Origin: CAYFKJ01 sp964528595 | Lineage (GTDB): Bacteria > Pseudomonadota > Alphaproteobacteria > UBA2966 | Assembly: GCA_964528595.1 (NCBI GenBank) | Contig: CAZGTM010000077.1 | Span: 1-15,475, forward strand | DNA length: 15,475 nucleotides | Direction: 5' to 3' | Shown: piece by piece, positions 1-6,445 of the stretch | Layout of the letters: each line of letters starts with the position of its first letter | Position numbering within the stretch: position 1 is the stretch's first letter | Notes under the pieces: generated by a model | Databases searched by the model: none | The model's input: only the letters and a program-made list of their open reading frames with translations | What the model was told of the DNA's origin: nothing | Position numbers and translations under genes: made by a program

Positions 1-114
1 GTATAATTCGAATAGCGCGCGTGACGATATTGATGTTTCTCGCTCCGTTTGATCCTTGGTAGGTTGTCTGCGCCGCCGATCCGGCGCGGCGCTATCGGGA
101 ATTGAGGCATACAC
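1..114 (+). promoter_or_regulatory. Leader and possible promoter of the MFS-crotonase unit
   Basis: A perfect TATAAT sits at 2-7, at the very edge of the window, so any -35 element lies outside and cannot be checked. If it is used, transcription would start near 13-15 and leave a leader of about 100 bases. The leader contains a GC-rich inverted repeat (GCGCCG at 70-75 with CGGCGC at 82-87) without a following T-run. GAGG at 104-107 lies 7 bases before the TTG start at 115 and is the likely ribosome binding site. The promoter call is inference from one hexamer only. Confidence 0.3.
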
Positions 115-1398
115 TTGGGTAGTATACGGCAGTTCCTGTTCGACACGTTCAGCAGACGGTTTTTTTACGGCTGGGTTATTCTCGGCGTCTGTATGGTCCT
201 GTTCTTTTCCAGCGGACCCGGCCAGTCGCACTCGTTCAGCGTTTTTATTTCGTCGATTAACGCGGAACTCGGCATTTCCTTCACTTCGTTTAGCGTCGCG
301 TATGGCGGCGCTACGCTGATCGCCGCCTTCCTGTTGCCCCATTTCGGCCGGCTGGTCGAAGCGCAGGGATCATTCCGGATGTTCCTTGTTATCGGCACAT
401 TTCTTGGGCTTGCCTGCATCGGATTTGGCCTGGTGCAAAACCTCGCCTCTCTGGCGCTGGCCTTCGCAGCCCTGAGATTTTTTGGTCAGGGTGCTCTGAT
501 GTTGCTCTGCGCCACGCTGGTTGCTCAGTGGTTTCACGCAAAGCGCGGCTTCGCCATGGGGTTGATGGCGCTGGGCTTCGCCGCTTCCATGGCCATACAT
601 CCCATGTTGGCGGTTTGGCTGGATGGGATGTTCGGCTGGCGCGATGCTTGGCTGTGGTTGGGGATCGTTACCTGGGCGACCGTCTTACCGCTTGCCCTCT
701 TGTTCGTTCACAATAAGCCTGAGGAAGTCGGCCTCATGCCCGACGGCCGGACCAGCGATAACGTCGGTGATGACGGTTCGGATGCCGCGCGCGCCTCTGC
801 CGATTACGGTTTGAATTTGAAAGAGGCGATGGCGACCTCGTCATTTTGGATCATCGCGGCGGGCCTTTTCGCCCCGGCCATGTTGATTACCAGTCTATTC
901 ATGTACCAGGTCGTCCTTTTCGAATCCCTGGGCCACGACAGCTCGCTGGCGACGTCCACCTTCACGCTTTCCGCTATCGTGATGGCGGTGGCCATGCCGG
1001 TGGTGGGCTGGACGCTGGACCGGGTGCGGACGCGGTACGTCTTCGCCGCGGCGCTGGTGCTCCTGTCTGCGACTTTGGTCGCCTCGACATTGGTCGACGG
1101 TATCGTCATGGCGGCCGTGTACGGAACCATGTTTGGCATCAACAATGCCGCCAACATCACCTTTTTCGGCTACATCTGGGCGCACTACTTCGGTCGCAAG
1201 CACCTCGGCCGGATCCAGGGCCTGGGCCAGATGGTAGGTGTTATCGGCGCGTCGCTGGGTGCGCTGCCCATGGGCATGGCCTTCGATATGGTGGGAAGCT
1301 ATGTCGAAATATTGCGGTTGCTGGCGTTGCTGCCGCTGGCCTGCGCCGTCCTGGCCTTTTTCCTCCGGGCGCCCGCTTCTGAAACGGCAACTGAATAA
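115..1398 (+). CDS. MFS transporter, oxalate/formate or monocarboxylate antiporter type
   Basis: Predicted inner-membrane transporter of 427 residues, the normal size for a 12-helix major facilitator. The opening RRFFYGWVIL followed by a long hydrophobic helix is typical of the OFA/MCT branch. A motif-A-like loop, FGRLVEAQGSFR (about 77-88), lies between helices 2 and 3, and RFFGQGAL (121-128) and WFHAKRGFAMGL (139-150) match conserved MFS segments. A hydrophilic central loop covers about 200-235 before the second six helices. The start is TTG at 115: an in-frame TGA lies at 103-105, the next ATG is inside the first helix (residue 27), and GAGG stands 7 bases upstream. The stop is 15 bases before the crotonase gene, so the two are probably cotranscribed and the transporter may import a carboxylate that the enzyme helps degrade. 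The substrate cannot be read from the sequence. Confidence 0.9.
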   Translation: MGSIRQFLFDTFSRRFFYGWVILGVCMVLFFSSGPGQSHSFSVFISSINAELGISFTSFSVAYGGATLIAAFLLPHFGRLVEAQGSFRMFLVIGTFLGLACIGFGLVQNLASLALAFAALRFFGQGALMLLCATLVAQWFHAKRGFAMGLMALGFAASMAIHPMLAVWLDGMFGWRDAWLWLGIVTWATVLPLALLFVHNKPEEVGLMPDGRTSDNVGDDGSDAARASADYGLNLKEAMATSSFWIIAAGLFAPAMLITSLFMYQVVLFESLGHDSSLATSTFTLSAIVMAVAMPVVGWTLDRVRTRYVFAAALVLLSATLVASTLVDGIVMAAVYGTMFGINNAANITFFGYIWAHYFGRKHLGRIQGLGQMVGVIGASLGALPMGMAFDMVGSYVEILRLLALLPLACAVLAFFLRAPASETATE

Positions 1399-1413
1399 AT
1401 CGGGGATCGAACA

Positions 1414-2190
1414 ATGTCTTATGAATTCATCACACTCGATCAAAGCAACCACGTATCGACCCTGACATTCAATCGGCCGGACGCCTTGAATGCCCTGACG
1501 CCGGAACTGTTGGCCGAAACGGCGGAGGCGCTGGAAGCTATCGCCGGAGACGACGGCGTTCGCGTGGTAATCATCACCGGCGCCGGACGGGCGTTCTCGG
1601 CGGGCGTTGACCTGAAGGCCCTGCGCGACCGCGGTCTCGACATAAGCGCGGGAAACGTCGGCGACGATCTCAACGATACCGCCCGCCGGGTCCAACTTAC
1701 GATGGAGCAGATGCCACAAGCCGTTATCGCCAAGGTCAACGGCTTCTGCTTCACTGGCGGCGTCGAGTTGATTCTGGCCTGCGATATCGTGATCTGCGCC
1801 GAGGAAGCCAAGTTCGGCGACACCCACGCCAAGCTCGGATTAAGGCCGACCTGGGGCATGACGCAGCGGCTGGCCCGCCGGGTCGGCATGATGCGGGCCC
1901 GGGAGCTGTCCTTTTCGGCTCGCACTTTCAGCGGCGTCGAGGCCGCCCGGTTTGGATTGGCGCTCGAAGCGGTGCCGCTGGCCGACCTTGATGCCCACGT
2001 CGACGAACTGGCGGCCTCGATCGCCGCCAACAGTCCCGGCTCCATCGCTGCCTACAAAGACCTATACCGGGCCTCGGAAAACGCCGGGCTGGATGACGGC
2101 CTGGCTTACGAGACGGCAACGCACTACGAGGTTGCCGACGTCAAGGAACGCATGGCCGGATTCATCGCCCAGCTGGGCGGTAAGGGCTAG
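1414..2190 (+). CDS. Enoyl-CoA hydratase/isomerase (crotonase) family protein
   Basis: A 258-residue crotonase-fold protein, full length for the family and presumably cytosolic, acting on an acyl-CoA thioester. The oxyanion-hole segments are present: AFSAGVDLK (60-68) and GFCFTGGVEL (110-119). By hand alignment to rat mitochondrial enoyl-CoA hydratase, Glu118 takes the place of catalytic Glu144, but the second catalytic glutamate (Glu164) is His138, in the stretch FGDTHAKLG. That DTHAK/R-type sequence also occurs in a recognised EchA-like subfamily, so it is probably an ancestral subfamily trait and not damage. Hydratase activity should therefore not be assumed; isomerase, hydrolase or another crotonase reaction is possible. 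The ATG at 1414 follows GGGGA (1402-1406) by 7 bases. The gene lies 15 bases after the transporter, in a likely operon, and ends 3 bases from a convergent gene. Confidence 0.92.
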   Translation: MSYEFITLDQSNHVSTLTFNRPDALNALTPELLAETAEALEAIAGDDGVRVVIITGAGRAFSAGVDLKALRDRGLDISAGNVGDDLNDTARRVQLTMEQMPQAVIAKVNGFCFTGGVELILACDIVICAEEAKFGDTHAKLGLRPTWGMTQRLARRVGMMRARELSFSARTFSGVEAARFGLALEAVPLADLDAHVDELAASIAANSPGSIAAYKDLYRASENAGLDDGLAYETATHYEVADVKERMAGFIAQLGGKG

Positions 2191-2193
2191 ACC

Positions 2194-2577
2194 CTATTCC
2201 CTTAGCGTAAAACGGTGTTCCGGGTCGGCTTCGCCCAGTTCGGCATACATCGTCAGATCCGAAACCAGCGCCATCGCCGTATCGATCACCCAGCGAACCT
2301 GCCGCTCGGCCTCGGCATTTTTGTCCGCCACGGCTTCCGGCAGGATCTGTTGTTGCAGAAAACCGGCGAGCCCCGCGATACCACGGGCGGCGGGCTGCAA
2401 GCTGGTTGCCGGAACGGAAAACCAACCCTCGGCCTCCAGATCATCCGCCACCTTATCCAGGGCGGCCATCACGGCGCTGATTTCCGGCGTATCCCGCGGC
2501 GTGTTGGCGGCAACAAAGCGAAGGTAGCGGACAAAAACCTGCTGGTCGGACAAAGGCAAAGGGAATGCTCCGGTCAT
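2194..2577 (-). CDS. Hypothetical protein coupled to the AraC regulator
   Basis: I do not recognise this 127-residue protein. It has no signal peptide, membrane helix or cysteine cluster, looks mostly alpha-helical, and is mildly acidic. Its start codon overlaps the stop of the AraC-type regulator in an ATGA (2574-2577), and the bases just upstream (purine-poor, AAACAAACC before ATG) hold no good Shine-Dalgarno, which points to translation by reinitiation from the regulator. The coupling suggests a role tied to the regulator, such as a modulator or an enzyme in the same response, but that is inference. The gene ends 3 bases from the stop of the convergent crotonase gene. Confidence 0.75.
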   Translation of the reverse strand: MTGAFPLPLSDQQVFVRYLRFVAANTPRDTPEISAVMAALDKVADDLEAEGWFSVPATSLQPAARGIAGLAGFLQQQILPEAVADKNAEAERQVRWVIDTAMALVSDLTMYAELGEADPEHRFTLRE

Positions 2578-3437
2578 GGTTTGTTTCGGGCCTGCGCCTG
2601 CGCCAGGTAGCGCCGCGGCGTCGTCCCCGTCCGCGCCTTGAAGATACGGTAGAAGTGGGCGAGGTCTCCAAAGCCGGCGTCGAGGGAGGCGTACTGAATG
2701 TTCCCGGTTTCGAGCAGGCGGTCAACGGCGTAGTTGAAGCGCAAATCCGTGAGGTAGCGGTTGACGGTACGTCCCGTGTGAGCCTTGAACACGTCGGTAT
2801 AACGCCGGTAGGAAAGTCCCGCCATATCGGCCAGGTCCTGAACCGTGATGGCATGGATGAAGTTGTCCTCCAGATAAGAGAGGGTCCGGGCGAACAGCCT
2901 GCCGCCGGGCGCCGGGGTTTCCTCCGGAACGTCGCGTCTCGAGCGCGCCAGCATGACCAACAGTTCGAGGGTCTCGCACCAAATCACCGCATCGGAGCCC
3001 GGCCGCCGGCGGGATTGTTCGAACAGCATGAGCTTGAGGGCGCTGACGATGCCGAAATTTCTGTGGCTTAGCCTGGGATCGAAAGGCCGGAATGCCGGAA
3101 ACACCGCCGCAAATTCCGCGTAACCCTCGCTGCCCGCACTGACGCCCTCAAAAGCCGTGGGATAGAAGCAGATCATCATCAATGTCATGGCGTCGGCGGG
3201 ATTGTCGACAAACCGGTGAGGCCTCCCTGCAGGCAAATAAACGACGTGGTTTTCTGATATTGCGATTTTTTCAGAAGCCGTCTCCACGGTACCAGAACCG
3301 CTCCGGACGACGCCGAGCTTGTCATATCGCCAAACCCCCATTTCCATGGAAAAATCCGGTGCATGTTGGCTCTCGAAGACATGAATACCGAGCTCCGCTA
3401 TCTCGACCTCATGTGGGCGTTTACGCAGTCGAACCAT
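2574..3437 (-). CDS. AraC-family transcriptional regulator
   Basis: A 287-residue regulator with an N-terminal cupin-like sensor fold (about 35-80, including LPAGRPHRFVD) and a C-terminal AraC-type double helix-turn-helix (about 183-283). The first recognition unit is around 198-217 (TVQDLADMAGLS...), the second around 246-268 (SLDAGFGDLAHFYRIFK), followed by TGTTPRRYL, the usual end of the domain. The reading frame stays open upstream to 3614, but that would run into the divergent methyltransferase gene. ATG at 3437 has GGAG 7 bases upstream and gives the standard family length, so I chose it. Divergent placement 118 bases from the corrinoid methyltransferase gene makes that gene the first candidate target. 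The inducer is unknown. Confidence 0.9.
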   Translation of the reverse strand: MVRLRKRPHEVEIAELGIHVFESQHAPDFSMEMGVWRYDKLGVVRSGSGTVETASEKIAISENHVVYLPAGRPHRFVDNPADAMTLMMICFYPTAFEGVSAGSEGYAEFAAVFPAFRPFDPRLSHRNFGIVSALKLMLFEQSRRRPGSDAVIWCETLELLVMLARSRRDVPEETPAPGGRLFARTLSYLEDNFIHAITVQDLADMAGLSYRRYTDVFKAHTGRTVNRYLTDLRFNYAVDRLLETGNIQYASLDAGFGDLAHFYRIFKARTGTTPRRYLAQAQARNKP

Positions 3438-3555
3438 TCCACGACTCCAAAATTGCCGAATATGCAAGTTTATATACGGCTGAAATCCCCAAGACTGCAA
3501 GAGGCGGACTTGCGACATTGGGCGAATGTTCAAGGCCCGATTGGAGGAATGACCG
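3438..3555. promoter_or_regulatory. Divergent promoter region, AraC regulator / methyltransferase
   Basis: This 118-base gap must hold the promoters of both divergent genes. It contains TGCAAG twice (3463-3468 and 3496-3501, 33 bases apart, about three helical turns) and an inverted copy, so that GCAAG (3497-3501) faces CTTGC (3509-3513) across 7 bases. An AT-rich patch, TTTATATA, lies at 3469-3476. Repeated half-sites spaced by whole turns suit an AraC-type operator, but no convincing -35/-10 pair stands out on either strand. The ribosome site of the methyltransferase, GGAGG at 3543-3547, is 8 bases before its ATG. Confidence 0.4.
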
Positions 3556-5373
3556 ATGACGACGTCCCGTGAGCTGCTCGAAACCGTTCTGGCGTGCGAA
3601 AAGGGCGAGCGCATTCCCTACTGCCCGGCGATCTACGAACACAAGGCTTACCTCATCGGCAAAACGCCCTCGCAGGTCTGCCGCGATCCCGAGCTTCTGT
3701 TGGCGGCTCTCCTAAAGGAATACGAGGTCTACCGGCCTGACTTCATGACCGTCGGCATCGACGTCTACAACGTCGAAGCCGAGGCATTGGGCTGCAAGGT
3801 TATCTATTTCGACGACAGCGCGGATGTGCCCGGCGTCGCGGAACCGCTGATCAGCACGCCTGGTGAACTGGCAAATTTAACAGTACCGGACCCTGAAACG
3901 GCCGGCCGCATGCCGCTTTACCTGGAGGCCGCGGAAAGGTTGCTGGAACTGATCGGTGATCAGGTCATCGTCCGCGGCGCGATTTCCGGCCCCCTGTCCA
4001 TGGCTTCCGAATTGGTCGGGGCCGAGAATTTTATCGTCATGACGCTGCAGGAACCCGAATTCGTCCGCCGGCTGATGAAGTTCACGGCCGAGGTCGGCGT
4101 GGCCTTCGGCAAAGCGTTCATCGCCCGCGGCATCGAACCCGTGATCTTCGATTCACGCGCCATGCCGCCCTTGTGTTCTCCCGCCGTGTTCAAGGATCTG
4201 GTGGCGCCGACATATGCCAAGCATGTGACGCCGCAACTTAAATCCGCCGGCGCGCGCCATATCCCCCTGGTCATCGGTGGTGACACCACGCCTATTCTGG
4301 AAGACCTGATCGCCACCGGCGCCACCCAGTTGCTGTGCGATTTCGAGGGCGACCGTTCGGCTTTCATGGCAGCCGGCCAAACGCACAACATTCCCTTCCG
4401 GGTGAACGTCGATCCAAGGTTGCTCCACCTCGGTCCGGTGGAGGAGATCCAAACCTTCACCATGGATATTCTCTCCCAGTGTTGGGACCACCCGGGGTTC
4501 ATCCTCGGTACGGGCGTGGCCGCCTACGATTGCCCGCCGGAACATATCAAGGCCGTGCGTGCTTGTTTTGATATGGATTACAAGTCCCACGTTCCCGAGG
4601 GCGGGGTCCGGGCCGCCGCCGCGGAGGCCGAAGCCCTAAAGAGCGAAACGCGGCCCGCCTACGATACCGGCCTTGATCCAATTCTTTTCGACATGGCCGA
4701 GGCCATCGAAGAAGGCGACGACGAGGACGTGCCGATATTGGTCGACGAAGCGCTGAGCGCCGAAATCGATCCGGAGGCCATCGTTAACGATGCCATGATC
4801 CCCGCCATGAACGTTATCGGCGACCGCTTCGCGCGCGGTGAACTGTTCGTGCCGGAAATGCTGATTTCGGCCCGCGCCATGAAAGCCGGCATGGAAATCG
4901 TGCGGCCCGTCCTGGTCAAGGGCGGCGTCAAACCGATCGGCGAGGTTCTGCTCGGCACCGTCAAGGGCGACATTCACGACATCGGCAAAAATCTCTCCGG
5001 CATGATGCTGGAAGGCGCCGGTTTCAACGTGACCGACATCGGCGTCAACGTAGCAGCCGAAACGTTCGTACAGACTCTCCGTGAGACCGGCATCCGCATC
5101 GTCGGCATGTCGGCGCTGCTGACGACGACGATGGGCTACATGGGACAGGTTATCGAGGCCCTGGAGGAAGCCGGCATGAGAGACGAGGTTCAGGTTCTGA
5201 TCGGCGGGGCCACCATCAGCGAAGAGTTCCGGGAGCGGATCGGGGCCGACTTTTACGGCGAAACGGCCGCCGACGCCGTCGATTGCGCCCGTCGGGCCCT
5301 GGATCGGCTGAAATCCCGGAGATACAATTCAGAAGCTGATCGCCACCTTGCCGAAATGCCGGCCCTCGGGTAA
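3556..5373 (+). CDS. CmuA-like fusion: UroD/MtaA-type methyltransferase plus corrinoid-binding domain
   Basis: A 605-residue cytosolic protein with two parts. Residues 1 to about 350 form a UroD-fold methyltransferase domain of the MtaA/CmuA group (opening SRELLETVLACEKGERIPYC). Residues about 374-456 are the helical cap of a methylcobalamin-binding module (FVPEMLISARAMKAG), and about 462-590 the Rossmann part, with Asp472-x-His474-x-x-Gly477 for the cobalt-ligating histidine, Ser519-x-Leu521 and Gly550-Gly551. Domain order and length match CmuA, the chloromethane methyltransferase, where one domain moves a methyl group to the corrinoid of the other. The substrate here is not known. The zinc motif His-x-Cys of MtaA-type enzymes appears to be Val239-Ile240-Gly241 in the segment PLVIGGDTT, so the chemistry may differ. 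No methylcobalamin:folate methyltransferase or corrinoid reactivase is visible nearby. The last 45 bases overlap the 3' end of the opposite dehydrogenase gene. Confidence 0.88.
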   Translation: MTTSRELLETVLACEKGERIPYCPAIYEHKAYLIGKTPSQVCRDPELLLAALLKEYEVYRPDFMTVGIDVYNVEAEALGCKVIYFDDSADVPGVAEPLISTPGELANLTVPDPETAGRMPLYLEAAERLLELIGDQVIVRGAISGPLSMASELVGAENFIVMTLQEPEFVRRLMKFTAEVGVAFGKAFIARGIEPVIFDSRAMPPLCSPAVFKDLVAPTYAKHVTPQLKSAGARHIPLVIGGDTTPILEDLIATGATQLLCDFEGDRSAFMAAGQTHNIPFRVNVDPRLLHLGPVEEIQTFTMDILSQCWDHPGFILGTGVAAYDCPPEHIKAVRACFDMDYKSHVPEGGVRAAAAEAEALKSETRPAYDTGLDPILFDMAEAIEEGDDEDVPILVDEALSAEIDPEAIVNDAMIPAMNVIGDRFARGELFVPEMLISARAMKAGMEIVRPVLVKGGVKPIGEVLLGTVKGDIHDIGKNLSGMMLEGAGFNVTDIGVNVAAETFVQTLRETGIRIVGMSALLTTTMGYMGQVIEALEEAGMRDEVQVLIGGATISEEFRERIGADFYGETAADAVDCARRALDRLKSRRYNSEADRHLAEMPALG

Positions 5374-6345
5374 CGCTTCCAGGGCGGGGCGCAATTCGTC
5401 GAAACCATAGACATGGTCGTCGACCACCGGACGCATGCCGGTGGCCGCCATCGCCCGGGAGAAAGCTTCGAAGGAATCGCGATGACCGACGGCGATGCCG
5501 ATCAGGCGCGCGCATTTCATGAAGACCAGCGGCAGGTTCACTTCGGTCATCGAGCCGGAGAGATTACCGACCAGCGAGATCGTGCCGTTCGCCCTGACAG
5601 CCCGCACCGATTGTTGCAGCGTGCCTGCGCCGCCGACCTCGACGACGGCGTCGACACCCCGGCCGTCCGTCAAACCGAGAACCGCCTTGCCCCACTCCGG
5701 TGTTTGCACATAGTCGATCACGTGCCGGGCGCCCAGCGCCTTCAGCTTCTCGGCTTTTTCGCCGCTTGATGTCGTGGCTATGACGTTGGCCCCGATCATC
5801 TTCCCGATCTGCAATGCGAACAGAGAGACACCACCCGTGCCCTGCACCAGCAAAGTATCCCCGGCCGTCAGGTTTGCTGCTTCGATGACGGCGTTCCAGG
5901 CGGTCACGCCGGCGCAGGCCAGGGTCGCCGCCTCAACATCCGTCAAATGATCAGGCGCTTTCACGACACCTTCCTGGTCGACCAACATCTTTTCCTGCAT
6001 GACGCCATCGAGCGGCCCGCCCAGCAGGCCGAACCAGTAATCGTCGCGGAACGGTCCGTTGCGCCAACGCTGATTAAAACAGGGACAGACGCGATCGCCC
6101 ACCGCGACGTGGCTGACGCCGTCTCCGACGGCCACCACCGTTCCAATGCCGTCTGACAGCGGCACCAGAGGCAGATCACCGCTGTACCTGCCGTAACCCC
6201 GGCGAACCATAAGAAAATCACGATAATTGATGGACGCCGCCTTCATTTCCAGCAGCACCTCGCCCGGGCCAGGTTCGGGATCGGGCCGGTCAGCCATTCC
6301 GATGCCGGCGAAATCCCATTCGTCGCGAATTTCCATGACTTTCAT
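5329..6345 (-). CDS. Zinc-independent MDR-family NAD(P)-dependent alcohol dehydrogenase / quinone oxidoreductase-like
   Basis: A 338-residue medium-chain dehydrogenase/reductase. The N-terminal GroES-like part has SINYRD (38-43) where zinc alcohol dehydrogenases carry their catalytic cysteine, and SDGIG where the GHE motif would be, and it lacks the four-cysteine structural lobe. It is therefore a zinc-free, quinone-oxidoreductase-like member. The Rossmann motif is GTGGVS (169-174), and the second strand ends ATTSS without an acidic residue, which favours NADPH. The run LACAGVTAWNA and the ending GRHFGKVAI fit the MDR7-type subgroup. The frame is open to a GTG at 6399, but the ATG at 6345 gives a normal family start (MKVMEIRDEW); another ATG lies 9 bases further in. 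The physiological substrate is unknown. Its stop codon lies inside the convergent methyltransferase gene. Confidence 0.9.
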   Translation of the reverse strand: MKVMEIRDEWDFAGIGMADRPDPEPGPGEVLLEMKAASINYRDFLMVRRGYGRYSGDLPLVPLSDGIGTVVAVGDGVSHVAVGDRVCPCFNQRWRNGPFRDDYWFGLLGGPLDGVMQEKMLVDQEGVVKAPDHLTDVEAATLACAGVTAWNAVIEAANLTAGDTLLVQGTGGVSLFALQIGKMIGANVIATTSSGEKAEKLKALGARHVIDYVQTPEWGKAVLGLTDGRGVDAVVEVGGAGTLQQSVRAVRANGTISLVGNLSGSMTEVNLPLVFMKCARLIGIAVGHRDSFEAFSRAMAATGMRPVVDDHVYGFDELRPALEALPEGRHFGKVAISF

Positions 6346-6361
6346 AATCGGGCCAACCTTT

Positions 6362-6390
6362 TTGACAAACCCCACAACAAAGCTGTTCCT
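6362..6390 (+). promoter_or_regulatory. Possible promoter of the REC-EAL gene
   Basis: TTGACA at 6362-6367 is a perfect -35 hexamer in the 100-base divergent gap between the dehydrogenase and the REC-EAL gene. The hexamer at the 17-base spacing (6385-6390, GTTCCT) is a poor -10, and the better TAGATT at 6407-6412 is too far away. Alphaproteobacterial promoters often keep a strong -35 with a loose -10, so this is possible but weak. Confidence 0.25.
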
Positions 6391-6445
6391 GGCCCCCACA
6401 TTTGCTTAGATTGTGTGCGCAGGTCGTTGGGAGCCGGACTATCAC

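Noticed and set aside
895..1827. Long open frame (310 codons) on the - strand across the transporter-crotonase junction.
   Set aside because: It is antisense to two well-supported genes, its translation is low-complexity and rich in Arg, Gln and His, and it shows no domain. High GC commonly creates such frames.
2167..2178. Perfect palindrome GCCCAGCTGGGC.
   Set aside because: It lies inside the conserved end of the crotonase coding sequence, and GC-rich 12-mers of this kind arise readily from codon use.
2181..2204. TAAGGG...CCCTTA inverted repeat at the crotonase / 127-residue gene junction as a bidirectional terminator.
   Set aside because: The stem is only 6 bp with a 12-base loop and AT-rich ends, and there is no T-run on either side.
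3438..3614. N-terminal extension of the AraC-type regulator up to an ATG at 3614.
   Set aside because: It would overlap the start of the divergent methyltransferase, remove the promoter gap, and add 59 residues beyond the family length, while ATG 3437 has a good Shine-Dalgarno.
6389..6406. TGGCCCCC...TTTGCT resembles a sigma-54 promoter upstream of the REC-EAL gene.
   Set aside because: The GG and GC elements are 11 bases apart instead of the strict 10, and the -24 element departs from TGGCAC.
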